A stretch of 64,000 nt of DNA from NCBI RefSeq assembly GCF_900116135.1, contig NZ_FOZX01000004.1:248001-312000 (forward strand), read 5' to 3'. The position numbers and the translations under genes were made by a program. The notes under the pieces were generated by a model that was given only the letters and a program-made list of their open reading frames with translations, made no database searches and was not told the origin of the DNA. Positions 9,273 through 17,744 of this stretch are shown here, piece by piece (the stretch's first letter is position 1; the number at the start of each line of letters is the position of its first letter). This DNA comes from Saccharopolyspora flava. GTDB lineage: Bacteria; Actinomycetota; Actinomycetes; Mycobacteriales; Pseudonocardiaceae.

Positions 9273-10652
9273 GTGTCCCTGCTGGCCCGACTCGACCGGC
9301 TCCCGCTGAGCCGGCCGCACTACCTGCTGCTGTTACTGGGCGGCCTCGGTTACACCTTCGACGGCATGGACTCGGCCGTGGTGGCCTTCCTGCTGCCGAG
9401 CGTTCAGGACGAATGGGGCTTGACCAACGCCCAGCTCGGCCTGATCGGCTCCGCCACCCCCTTCGGCTTCCTGTTCGGAGCCACCTGCGCCGGACTGCTC
9501 GGCGACCGCATCGGACGCAAGAAGGTCATGATGTGGGCCCTGGCGGTCTACGCCCTGTTCTCCGTGGTCGGAGCGCTCTCGCCGAACTACGAGATCTTCC
9601 TCGGCGCCCGCGTGCTCGCCGGGTTCGGCGCCGGCGCCGAGAGCGCGATCATCGCGCCCTTCCTGTCGGAGTTCGTCCCGGCCGCGCGGCGCGGCTGGTT
9701 CGTCGGCGCCCTGGCCGGGTTCTTCTCCTTCGGGTTCGTGGCCGCCGCGCTGCTCGGCCGCTTCGTCGTGCAGCCCGTTCCCGAGGGATGGCGCTGGGCG
9801 CAGGTGATCACCGCCGCGCCGATCGTGCTGCTGCTGTGGTGGCGCCGCTCGCTGCCCGAATCACCCCGCTACCTGCTGGCCAACGGCCGCACCGCCGAAG
9901 CCGAGGAGGTCGTGGTCGACCTGGAGGCGAAGGTTCGGGCGGCCACCCGCGCCGAGCTGCCGCCGGTTCCGGAGGCCGTCGTCGACAAGCCCGCCGAGAC
10001 GCGCAAGGTCGGGCTGCTGTCCGCGCTGAAGTACCTGTGGAGCGGCTCCATGGCCCGGCGCACCGCGATCACCTGGCTCATCTGGTTCGTGATCACCTTC
10101 TCCTACTACGGGTTCTTCACCTGGATCCCGACCTTGCTGGTGCAGCAGGGCATCACGGTCACCAAGAGCTTCGAGTTCTCGATCATCATCTACCTGGCGC
10201 AGGTCCCCGGGTACTTCTCGGCGGCCTGGCTCGGCGAGTACCTGGACCGCAAGAACACCATCGCGCTCTACCTCGCCGGTGCCGCCGCCAGCGCGTTCTG
10301 GATGAGCCAGATGACCGACCCGGTGCTGATCACGACCTCGGCGGCGGTGCTGTCGTTCTTCCTCAACGGCACCTACGCGGCCGTGTACTCCTACACGCCG
10401 GAGGTGTTCCCGACCTGGATCCGGGCCTCCGGGTCCGGCCTGTCCAGCGCGTTCGGCCGGGTCGGCAGCATCATCGCGCCGTCGGTGATCGGGCTGTCGG
10501 CGGCCTCGCTGGGCTTCGCCGGCGTGTTCGGCCTGACCACGGCCGTGCTCGCGGTCGGCGTGGTGTGCACCCTGCTGTTCGGGCTGTCCACCGCGGGCCG
10601 GTCGCTGGAAGAGCTCACCGAAACCGGCGGAACGAAGGCGGAGGCCCGATGA
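9273..10652 (+). CDS. MFS transporter (sugar/aromatic-acid porter type)
   Basis: A 459-residue 12-helix major facilitator. The loop 2-3 signature GLLGDRIGRKKVMMWAL and the loop 8-9 counterpart LGEYLDRKNTIALYL place it in the SP/AAHS branch, as does FDGMDSAVVAFLLPSVQDEWG in helix 1. ESPRYLLANGRTAEAE after helix 6 is typical of SP-like porters. The GTG at 9273 has GGGAGG 6 bases upstream. It overlaps the GAF gene by ATGA; with the amidohydrolase it forms a probable uptake-and-hydrolysis operon. Substrate unknown. Confidence 0.88.
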   Translation: MSLLARLDRLPLSRPHYLLLLLGGLGYTFDGMDSAVVAFLLPSVQDEWGLTNAQLGLIGSATPFGFLFGATCAGLLGDRIGRKKVMMWALAVYALFSVVGALSPNYEIFLGARVLAGFGAGAESAIIAPFLSEFVPAARRGWFVGALAGFFSFGFVAAALLGRFVVQPVPEGWRWAQVITAAPIVLLLWWRRSLPESPRYLLANGRTAEAEEVVVDLEAKVRAATRAELPPVPEAVVDKPAETRKVGLLSALKYLWSGSMARRTAITWLIWFVITFSYYGFFTWIPTLLVQQGITVTKSFEFSIIIYLAQVPGYFSAAWLGEYLDRKNTIALYLAGAAASAFWMSQMTDPVLITTSAAVLSFFLNGTYAAVYSYTPEVFPTWIRASGSGLSSAFGRVGSIIAPSVIGLSAASLGFAGVFGLTTAVLAVGVVCTLLFGLSTAGRSLEELTETGGTKAEAR

Positions 10653-11107
10653 GACTGTCCGAAGTGGAGGAACGCGTCCGGCGCGACGTCGGAGTGCGGC
10701 TGTTCACGGTGCTCGCGTGGTTGCCCGGTCGCCGCGTGCTGCACCGCGCGCACAGCAGTCACCCCGAGCAGTACCCGGTCGGCGGGGAGAAGAGCGTCGA
10801 GGTCGCCGCGGACTGGCTGGAGCGCTGCATCGTCGCGCGAGAGCCCTACTTCGGCCCGGACGAGGCCTCGGTGCGGGAGGTCTTCGCCGACCACCGGCTC
10901 ATCGCCGAACTCGGCTGCGGGTCGGTGATCAACGTGCCCGTGGTGGGCGACTCCGGCGCGCTCGGCGTGCTCAACCTGCTCGACGCGCCGGGCGCCTACC
11001 GCCGATCCCAGGTGCCGCGCGTGCAAGAGCTGGCGGTGCTGGCCGCACCCGCGCTGGGCGAACTCGTGCAGCGCATCGACCGACCCGAGGAGGAACCGAC
11101 CCCGTGA
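10649..11107 (+). CDS. small stand-alone GAF-domain protein
   Basis: A 152-residue protein that is essentially one GAF domain: FTVLAWLPGRRVLHRAHSSHP, then ELGCGSVINVPVV and GALGVLNLLDAPGAY. No DNA-binding or kinase domain is attached. It is locked between the transporter and the amidohydrolase by overlaps on both sides (ATGA and GTGA). Related small GAF proteins occur in catabolic operons, where they may sense or bind the substrate; function here is unknown. Confidence 0.75.
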   Translation: MRLSEVEERVRRDVGVRLFTVLAWLPGRRVLHRAHSSHPEQYPVGGEKSVEVAADWLERCIVAREPYFGPDEASVREVFADHRLIAELGCGSVINVPVVGDSGALGVLNLLDAPGAYRRSQVPRVQELAVLAAPALGELVQRIDRPEEEPTP

Positions 11108-12312
11108 CCACACTGCTGCTGCGCTCCGGCGCTCTGCTCGACGTCGAGACCGGCGAGTACGCCGAGGGCGACCTGCTGTGCGCCGACGGCCGCATCGTCG
11201 AGACCGGCCCCGGGCTCAAGGCCCCGGATGACGCGCGGATCGTCGACCTCGGCGGGGCGACCGTGCTGCCCGGCCTGATCGACGCGCACGTGCACGTCAC
11301 CGCCGCCACCGCCGATCTCGGGGCGCTGACCACCTGGTCGCCCGCCTACGCCGCGGCGCACTCCGCGCGCATCATGAGCGGCATGCTCGACCGCGGGTTC
11401 ACCACGGTGCGCGACGCGTCCGGCGCGGACTTCGGGCTCGCCGACGCGCAAGCCGAAGGGCTCATCCGCGGACCGCGGCTGGCGTTCTGCGGCAAGGCGC
11501 TGAGCCAGACCGGCGGGCACGGCGACAGCCGCCCGCGCGGCACGCGCGTGCACGACGGGCACCAGTGCTGCGCCGGGCTCGGCCGCATCGCCGACGGCGT
11601 CGACGCGGTGCGCGCCGCCGCCCGCGACGAGCTCCGCAAGGGCGCCCACCACATCAAGGTGATGGCCGGGGGAGGGGTGGCCTCGCCGACCGACCGGATC
11701 GACTCCACCCAGTACTCGATGGACGAGCTGCACGCGGTCGTGCAGGAGGCCGAGGCCGCCAACCGCTACGTCGCCGCGCACGCCTACACCGCGCGCTCGG
11801 TCAGCCGGTCGCTGCGCGCCGGCATCCGCTCCATCGAGCACGGCAACCTCATCGACGAGTCCAACGTGGCCGAGTTCCTCGAGCACGACGCGTTCCTGGT
11901 GCCCACGCTGGTGACCTACTGGGCGCTCAAGACCGAGGGGCGCGAGTTCGGGCTGCCCGAGGACAGCTGGCGCAAGGTCGACGAGGTGCTCGGCGCCGGG
12001 CTCGCCGCGCTGGAGACCGCGCACCGGGGCGGCGTGAAGATCGCCTACGGCACCGACCTGCTCGGCGGGATGCACCGCCACCAGAACGAGGAGTTCCGGA
12101 TCCGCAGCGAGGTGCAGCGGCCGCTGGACGTGATCCGCTCGGCCACCAGCACCGCCGCCGAGCTGCTCGGCATGAGCGGCGAGATCGGCACCCTCCGGCA
12201 CGGAGCGCGCGCCGACCTCGTGGTCTGCGACGGCGACCCGCTCGCCGACATCGCCGCGCTGGCCGAACCCGAGCGCATCCGCCACGTCGTGCAGGGCGGC
12301 GAGCTGGTCTGA
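11104..12312 (+). CDS. metal-dependent amidohydrolase (imidazolonepropionase/prolidase-like)
   Basis: A 402-residue amidohydrolase with a binuclear metal site: His62 and His64 in DAHVHV, the probable carboxylated Lys185 in HHIKVMAGGG, His226 in AAHAYT, His246 in IEHGN and Asp318 in YGTDLLGG. A small N-terminal beta-sandwich and a C-terminal HGARADLVVCDGDPL segment complete the fold. This subgroup includes Xaa-Pro dipeptidases and related cyclic-amide hydrolases. The GTG start overlaps the GAF stop (GTGA). The operon suggests hydrolysis of an imported amide-containing compound. Confidence 0.86.
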   Translation: MTTLLLRSGALLDVETGEYAEGDLLCADGRIVETGPGLKAPDDARIVDLGGATVLPGLIDAHVHVTAATADLGALTTWSPAYAAAHSARIMSGMLDRGFTTVRDASGADFGLADAQAEGLIRGPRLAFCGKALSQTGGHGDSRPRGTRVHDGHQCCAGLGRIADGVDAVRAAARDELRKGAHHIKVMAGGGVASPTDRIDSTQYSMDELHAVVQEAEAANRYVAAHAYTARSVSRSLRAGIRSIEHGNLIDESNVAEFLEHDAFLVPTLVTYWALKTEGREFGLPEDSWRKVDEVLGAGLAALETAHRGGVKIAYGTDLLGGMHRHQNEEFRIRSEVQRPLDVIRSATSTAAELLGMSGEIGTLRHGARADLVVCDGDPLADIAALAEPERIRHVVQGGELV

Positions 12313-12317
12313 GGTCG

Positions 12318-12353
12318 CGGCCGGGGCGCGTCGCGAGCGGCGCGCCCCGGCCG
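12318..12353. terminator. bidirectional hairpin terminator
   Basis: A perfect 13-bp GC stem (left arm 12318-12330, right arm 12341-12353, loop of 10) lies between the convergent amidohydrolase and MatC-like permease genes. There is no T-tract, as usual in high-GC actinomycetes. Confidence 0.75.
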
Positions 12354-12360
12354 GCCCCGG

Positions 12361-13650
12361 TCAGCCGAAGTGCGGTAGCACCAGCAGGATCCACAGCGCC
12401 AGCGGCGCCGCCACCACGATGACCCCGCCGTAGACGAGCAGCTGCCGGAAGAAGGAGTCCTTGTCGACGTCCTTGGCGTTGGCCAGCACGATCGCGCCGT
12501 TGGTGGAGAAGGGGCTCACGTCGACCACGGTGGCCGCCACCGCGAAGGCCGTGATCATGCCGATCGGCCCGACGCTGCCGCTCTGCAGGAACGGCACCGC
12601 CAGCGGGATCAGCGCGCCCATGATGCCCACCGACGAGGCGAAGGCCGACACGATCGCGCCGATGTAGCACAGCAGCAGCGCCGCCAGCAGCGGAACGCCG
12701 ATGCCGGCCACCGAGTGACCCACGTAGTCGATCGTGCCCATCTTCTCCAGCACGCCGACGTAGGTGAGCACACCGCAGATCAGCAGCACGGTCGGCCAGG
12801 CGACCTCGGCCGGAGCGGCCTTGCCCATCTTCGGCGAGACCACGCTGAGCACCACCGCGATGCTCATCGCCATCAGGCCGACGTCGAGGCCGAAACCGAG
12901 CGTGGTGATCACCAGGACGGCCAGCCCGGCCAGGGTCAGCACGCGGTCGCGGTTGAGCCGGAGGTCCTCGTCCCGGTCGTCGGCGGCGATGGCGCCGCCG
13001 GTGCCGCCCGAACCGGTCGCGATGAGCTGCCGGGCCTCGGTGGCGCGACGCAGCCGCAGCCCGCCGAAGACCACGAACACCACGCCCGCGATCACCGCGT
13101 TGGCGGCGAAGCTGCCCAGGAACAGCGCCACCGGGCTGCCCGGCAGGCCGCTGTTGGCCACGACCTCGTTGACGATGCCGCCGTAGATGCTGATCGGGGA
13201 GAACCCGCCGGCCTGCGTGCCGTGCACGACCATCGCGCCCATCAGCAGCGGGTTGATCTTGTAGCGGGCGGCGAGGTTCAGCGCGATCGGAGCCACGATC
13301 GCCACCGCCGCCGGGCTGACCGCGCCGATCGCGGTGAGCACCGCGCCGATGCCGAACATCACCCACGGGATCAGCGCGATGCGGCCGCCGACCATGCGGA
13401 CGGCGCGTTGCACGACCCAGTCGGTCGTGCCGTTGGCCCGGGCTATCGCGAACAGGAACGTCACGCCCACCAGGACCACGAACAGGTCCCCGGGGAAGCC
13501 GTCGAAGATGTCGTCCTCGGACAGCCCGCCGAAGACCGTGGCGACCAGGAACGCGGCTGCGAAGCACAGCACGCCCATGTTCACCGACAACGTGGTGGCG
13601 ATGGCGAACGCGGCGACCAGCACCAGGATCGAGATGACTTCGGGCGGCAC
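12361..13650 (-). CDS. MatC-type dicarboxylate/SLC13-family permease
   Basis: A 429-residue, very hydrophobic permease of the ion-transporter superfamily. The first ~150 residues match the MatC N-terminal type (VISILVLVAAFAIATTLSVNMGVLC, then GFPGDLFVVLVGVTFLFAIARANGTTDW), and repeated re-entrant motifs occur around GTQAGGFSPISIYGG and VDVSPFSTNGA. MatC-like proteins transport malonate or related dicarboxylates in symport. The GTG at 13650 has AAGGAGG upstream. Expressed alone from the region holding two large palindromes at 13708-13786. Confidence 0.84.
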   Translation of the reverse strand: MPPEVISILVLVAAFAIATTLSVNMGVLCFAAAFLVATVFGGLSEDDIFDGFPGDLFVVLVGVTFLFAIARANGTTDWVVQRAVRMVGGRIALIPWVMFGIGAVLTAIGAVSPAAVAIVAPIALNLAARYKINPLLMGAMVVHGTQAGGFSPISIYGGIVNEVVANSGLPGSPVALFLGSFAANAVIAGVVFVVFGGLRLRRATEARQLIATGSGGTGGAIAADDRDEDLRLNRDRVLTLAGLAVLVITTLGFGLDVGLMAMSIAVVLSVVSPKMGKAAPAEVAWPTVLLICGVLTYVGVLEKMGTIDYVGHSVAGIGVPLLAALLLCYIGAIVSAFASSVGIMGALIPLAVPFLQSGSVGPIGMITAFAVAATVVDVSPFSTNGAIVLANAKDVDKDSFFRQLLVYGGVIVVAAPLALWILLVLPHFG

Positions 13651-13707
13651 CTTTGCCTCCTTGCCTGCGCGGGCCCGCGCACCACGAGGGGGTGTGGTGC
13701 GCGGCAC

Positions 13708-13786
13708 AGTGGCTCACTGGCTCAGCCACTTTCCGTGAATCGCGCGGCGAAGTCAATACCGAACTGGCCGACTGGCTCAGCCAGTT
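13708..13786. promoter_or_regulatory. two palindromic operators sharing ACTGGCTCAGCCA
   Basis: ACTGGCTCAGCCAGT (13771-13785) is a perfect 15-bp palindrome around a central C. A near-identical copy, ACTGGCTCAGCCACT, lies at 13716-13730, preceded by another half site, AGTGGCTC (13708-13715). The shared 13-mer is repeated 54-55 bp apart, about five helical turns, upstream of the permease. This looks like a two-site operator for a GntR- or MarR-like regulator that is not encoded next door. Confidence 0.6.
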
Positions 13787-13823
13787 CCGGTGCACCGGCC
13801 GCGGGGCCGGCTCGCCCGGAGGA

Positions 13824-14846
13824 TCAGCGCCAGCCCAGCTCCGGGGCCACGTGGCGGAGGATGCTGTCGATGACGTGGGCGTTGTAGTCCACGCCCAGCT
13901 GGTTGGGGACGGTCAGCAGCAGGGTGTCGGCCGCCGCGATCGCCTCGTCCTCGGCCAGCTGCTCGACCAGCACATCGGGCTCGGCCGCGTAGGAGCGGCC
14001 GAAGACCGCCCGGGTCTGGGCGTCGATGTTGCCGATCTTGTCCTCGGTGTTGTCCTCATCGCCGAAGTACATGTCGTCGAGGTCGTTGACGATGGCGAAG
14101 ATGCTGCGGCTGACCGACACGCGCGGCTCGCGCTCGTGCCCCGCGGCGCGCCACGCCTCCCGGTAGGCCTCGATCTGCTTGCGCTGCTGGACGTGCAGCG
14201 GCTCGCCGCTCTCGTCGTCCTTGAGGGTGGAGCTCTGCAGGTTCATGCCCAGCTCGGCCGCCCACCGCGCCGTGGCGTTGGAACCCGACCCCCACCAGAT
14301 GCGGTCGCGCAGGCCCGGCGAGTGCGGTTCGACGCGCAGCAGGCCGGGCGGGTTCGGGAACATCGGCCGCGGATTGGGCTGGGCGAAACCGCCGCCCTTG
14401 AGGACCTCCAGCAGCACCTCGGTGTGGGTGCGCGCCATGTCCGCGTCGGTCTGGCCCTCCGGCGGCTGGTAGCCGAAGTACCGGAAGCCGTCGATGACCT
14501 GCTCCGGCGACCCCCGGCTGATGCCCAGCTGCAGCCGGCCGTCGGAGATGAGGTCGGCCGCCCCGGCGTCCTCGGCCATGTAGAGCGGGTTCTCGTAGCG
14601 CATGTCGATCACGCCGGTGCCGATCTCGATGCGGCTCGTCCGCGCCCCGACCGCCGCCAGCAGCGGGAACGGCGACCCGTACTGCCGCGCGAAGTGGTGC
14701 ACGCGGAAGTAGGCGCCGTCGGCGCCGAGCTCTTCGGCGGCCACCGACAGGTCGATGGCCTGGTGCAGGGCGTCGGAGGCCGTCCTCGTCTGCGAGTGCG
14801 GCGAGTCCGACCAGTGCCCGAAGGACAGGAACCCGATCTTCTTCAC
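13824..14846 (-). CDS. LLM-class flavin-dependent oxidoreductase
   Basis: A 340-residue luciferase-like (LLM) TIM-barrel flavoprotein: MKKIGFLSFGHWSDSP at the N-terminus, GADGAYFRVHHFARQ, then TSRIEIGTGVIDMRYENPLYMAEDAGAADLIS in pieces typical of the family, and RDRIWWGSGSN. These enzymes use reduced FMN or F420. The subgroup with VHHFARQYGSPFPLL is common in actinobacteria and without assigned substrate. The ATG at 14846 lies 8 bp beyond the end of the acyltransferase gene at 14854, so the two may be cotranscribed. Confidence 0.87.
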   Translation of the reverse strand: MKKIGFLSFGHWSDSPHSQTRTASDALHQAIDLSVAAEELGADGAYFRVHHFARQYGSPFPLLAAVGARTSRIEIGTGVIDMRYENPLYMAEDAGAADLISDGRLQLGISRGSPEQVIDGFRYFGYQPPEGQTDADMARTHTEVLLEVLKGGGFAQPNPRPMFPNPPGLLRVEPHSPGLRDRIWWGSGSNATARWAAELGMNLQSSTLKDDESGEPLHVQQRKQIEAYREAWRAAGHEREPRVSVSRSIFAIVNDLDDMYFGDEDNTEDKIGNIDAQTRAVFGRSYAAEPDVLVEQLAEDEAIAAADTLLLTVPNQLGVDYNAHVIDSILRHVAPELGWR

Positions 14847-14853
14847 ACCGGGT

Positions 14854-15966
14854 TCAACGCTGCCCGGTGGCTTTTGTTTCCCGGGTGTGAGCCGAACCGC
14901 GCTGGGTGAAGGGGCGCATCAGCAGTTCGTGGGCGGGTTTTTCCACCACCCGGGTGAGCATCCAGCCCAGCAGGGTGCCGGTGACCAGCATCGCCAGCGT
15001 CTGCGTGATGGTGTCCACGCCCACGTCCTGCAGCTTGCGCAGCACGATGTAGCCGATCGCCTGGTGCATCAGGAACGTGCCGTAGGAGATGCCGGCGAAC
15101 CAGGTCACGGCACGAGCCAGCAGCGGCGGCATCGGCAGGTCGGGGGAACGCGCGACCAGTGCGATCACGCACATGCCGATGGCGACCGCGACCGACGAAC
15201 CGGTGTCGGCGAGCAGGCCCTCCGGGGTGCGCGTGTAGTTGTGCACCTCCTGGGCCGCCATGCACAGCGCCAGCAGCGTCGCGAAGTGCGGCGTGCTCAG
15301 GCGGTTGACCGACCACATCCAGATCGCCACACCGGCCACGAACAGGTGCCAGCGGTGCATGCCGATCCCGTCGACCACCACCCGGTAGCTCTCGACCGGG
15401 TCGTTGATGCGGATCGGCCACTGCAGCAGCGGCAGGATCACCGCCACCCACATGATGATCAGCATCCGCCTGCCGTGGCCCCAGCTGCTCTTGTAGAGCA
15501 GGGCCGCGGCGGTGAAGCCCATCAGCTGCAACGGCACCGTCCAGTGCGAACCGTCGATGAACGGGTAGTCCTGGGGCTTCCAGTGCCACAGCATCAGCAG
15601 GTTCGCCCGCAGGTCCTCGGGCAGCGGGAAGAACCAGCCCTCGATCGGGAACGCGCGCAGCACGAAGTAGCTGATCACCACCGCCGCCAGGAACGACGGC
15701 AGCAGCCTGGCGATCCGGCCCCACCAGTAGCGCAGCATCGTGCCGCGCCTGATGGTCACGCACGCGAAGTAGGCGGAGACGACCAGCAGCAGGCTGGCGC
15801 CGACCTGGTAGGGGAACTCGACGGCACGCGGTTCCAGCTCCGGGTGAAGGAAAACGCTCAGGCTGGTGGAGTGGTACAGCATCACCAGCACCACGCAGCC
15901 GGCTCGAACCAGATCCCAGCTGATCTTCCGGCGGCTCTTCGCCCCGCCGGATCCGGCTGTTGTCAC
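14854..15966 (-). CDS. acyltransferase 3 family membrane protein
   Basis: About 370 residues with roughly ten membrane helices. Acyltransferase_3 features include WDLVRAGCVVLVMLYHS (catalytic His in the first helix region), RIARLLPSFLAAVVISYF and the terminal GISYGTFLMHQAIGYIVLRKL followed by VEKPAHELL. Such enzymes O-acetylate or succinylate sugars, lipids or antibiotics at the membrane. Start uncertain: GTG at 15966 is used; an ATG at 16032 would add 22 residues. Neither has a well-spaced Shine-Dalgarno. Acceptor unknown. Confidence 0.82.
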   Translation of the reverse strand: MTTAGSGGAKSRRKISWDLVRAGCVVLVMLYHSTSLSVFLHPELEPRAVEFPYQVGASLLLVVSAYFACVTIRRGTMLRYWWGRIARLLPSFLAAVVISYFVLRAFPIEGWFFPLPEDLRANLLMLWHWKPQDYPFIDGSHWTVPLQLMGFTAAALLYKSSWGHGRRMLIIMWVAVILPLLQWPIRINDPVESYRVVVDGIGMHRWHLFVAGVAIWMWSVNRLSTPHFATLLALCMAAQEVHNYTRTPEGLLADTGSSVAVAIGMCVIALVARSPDLPMPPLLARAVTWFAGISYGTFLMHQAIGYIVLRKLQDVGVDTITQTLAMLVTGTLLGWMLTRVVEKPAHELLMRPFTQRGSAHTRETKATGQR

Positions 15967-16126
15967 GCTTGTCGCTCTTCCTCTGCCGCAGGTACCCGAC
16001 TCAGCCTCACCCACACAGGCGGTTTTCGACATCGGGGTTGACACCCATTCCTCGAGCGCCCCCACCCGTATGTGTGTTCGAACCGCGTCCGGTGGTCGAA
16101 TGAAGGGGGTGTGAGGAGGTGTGGGC

Positions 16127-17074
16127 GTGTCCTTGTTCTGGCGGGTGTTCCTGCTCAACGCCGCGGTGCTCTCCGGCGCGACGGCGTTGCTGGTGCTCAG
16201 CCCGGCCACGGTGTCCACGCCGGTGCTGCCCGCCGAGGGGCTGATCCTGGTCGCCGGGCTGGCCGCGATGCTCGTGGCCAACGCGCTGCTGCTGCGCATC
16301 GGGTTCCTGCCGCTGCGGCGGCTGACCCGCGCGATGACCACCATCGACCTGCTGCGGCCGGGCTCGCGCCCGCCGGTGGCCGGGCACGGCGGCATCGCGG
16401 ACCTGATCAAGGCGTTCAACGCGATGCTCGACCGGCTCGAGATCGAGCGCGCCACGAGCAACGCCCGGGCCCTGTCGGCGCAGGAGGCCGAGCGCCGCCG
16501 CATCGCCCGCGAGCTCCACGACGAGGTCGGGCAGAGCCTGACCGCGGTGCTGCTGGAGATGCGCAGGGTGTCCGACGAGGCGCCGGAAGCCGTGGCCACC
16601 GCCCTGCACCAGGTGCAGGAGACCACCCGCGACAGCCTCGACGAGATCCGCCGCATCGCCCGGCGGCTCCGCCCCGGGGTGCTGGAGGAGCTCGGCCTGG
16701 CCAGCGCGCTCAAGTCGCTCACCGCGGAGGTGCGCGGCGGGGCGGCGCGCTGCCGGATCGACGGCGAGCTGCCCGAGCTGGGCGAGGAGGTCGAGCTGGT
16801 CATCTACCGGGTGGCGCAGGAGAGCATCACCAACGCCGTCCGGCACGCGCAGGCCGCCCGCATCGATCTGAGCGTGCGCGTCGAGCGCTCCGCGGTGCGG
16901 CTGCGGATCCGCGACGACGGCGTGGGCATCGGTGACGCCGCGGAGGGCGCGGGCATCCGGGGCATGCGCGAGCGCGCGCTGCTCGCCGGTGCCGTGCTGG
17001 CGGTCGAGCCCGCTCCCGAAGGGGGTACGGAGGTGCGGCTCGACGTGCCGATCCAGAACGGGAGCGGGCGATGA
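16127..17074 (+). CDS. NarL-type sensor histidine kinase with HAMP
   Basis: A 315-residue kinase with two N-terminal membrane helices, a HAMP-like linker (RIGFLPLRRLTRAMTTIDLLRPG), a HisKA_3 domain with RRRIARELHDEVGQSL (His about 131) and a HATPase_c domain (ESITNAVRHAQA N-box; DDGVGIGD and GIRGMRER). GTG at 16127 is chosen because GGAGG (16115-16119) is spaced properly from it; the GTG at 16121 directly abuts that sequence. ATGA overlap with the response regulator. The short outer loop suggests membrane-stress sensing, which is inference. Confidence 0.9.
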   Translation: MSLFWRVFLLNAAVLSGATALLVLSPATVSTPVLPAEGLILVAGLAAMLVANALLLRIGFLPLRRLTRAMTTIDLLRPGSRPPVAGHGGIADLIKAFNAMLDRLEIERATSNARALSAQEAERRRIARELHDEVGQSLTAVLLEMRRVSDEAPEAVATALHQVQETTRDSLDEIRRIARRLRPGVLEELGLASALKSLTAEVRGGAARCRIDGELPELGEEVELVIYRVAQESITNAVRHAQAARIDLSVRVERSAVRLRIRDDGVGIGDAAEGAGIRGMRERALLAGAVLAVEPAPEGGTEVRLDVPIQNGSGR

Positions 17075-17724
17075 CCGACCCGACGCGCATCCTGCTCGCC
17101 GACGACCACGTGCTGGTCCGGCGCGGAGTCCGGCTGATCCTCGACAACGAGCCCGACCTCACCGTCGTCGCCGAGGCCGGTGACGGGGCCGAGGCGGTCG
17201 AGCTGGCCCGCACCCACCGGCCGGACCTGGCCATCCTCGACATCGCGATGCCGCGGCTGACCGGGTTGCAGGCGGCGCGCCAGCTGATCCGGCTGCAACC
17301 GGACCTGCGGGTGCTGATCCTGACGATGTACGACAACGAGCAGTACCTGTTCGAGGCGCTCAAGTCCGGTGCCTCCGGGTACGTGCTCAAGTCCGTCGCC
17401 GACCGCGACCTGGTGGAGGCCTGCCGCGCCGCCGTGCGCGGCGAGCCGTTCCTGTACCCGGGCGCGGTGACGGCGCTGATCCGCAGCTACCTCGAGCGCG
17501 TGGAGCACGGCGCGGCGGTACCGGAGCGGGCCATCACCGATCGCGAGGAGGAGATCCTCAAGCTCGTCGCCGAGGGGCACTCCTCGAAGGAGATCGCCGA
17601 CCTGCTCGTCATCAGCATCAAGACCGTGGAGCGCCACCGCTCCAACCTGATGGCGAAGCTGGGCATGAAGGACCGGCTGGAGCTCACCCGATACGCGATC
17701 CGGGCCGGACTCATCGAACCCTGA
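17071..17724 (+). CDS. NarL/LuxR-family response regulator
   Basis: A 217-residue regulator: receiver domain with Asp57 in LAILDIAMPRLTG and Lys in YVLKS, then a LuxR HTH (ITDREEEILKLVAEGHSSKEIADLL, with IKTVERHRSNLMAKL as recognition region). Overlaps the kinase by ATGA. Nothing adjacent suggests a target operon. Confidence 0.93.
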   Translation: MTDPTRILLADDHVLVRRGVRLILDNEPDLTVVAEAGDGAEAVELARTHRPDLAILDIAMPRLTGLQAARQLIRLQPDLRVLILTMYDNEQYLFEALKSGASGYVLKSVADRDLVEACRAAVRGEPFLYPGAVTALIRSYLERVEHGAAVPERAITDREEEILKLVAEGHSSKEIADLLVISIKTVERHRSNLMAKLGMKDRLELTRYAIRAGLIEP

Positions 17725-17744
17725 GCGTCCGGGTTCGCCGTCGT

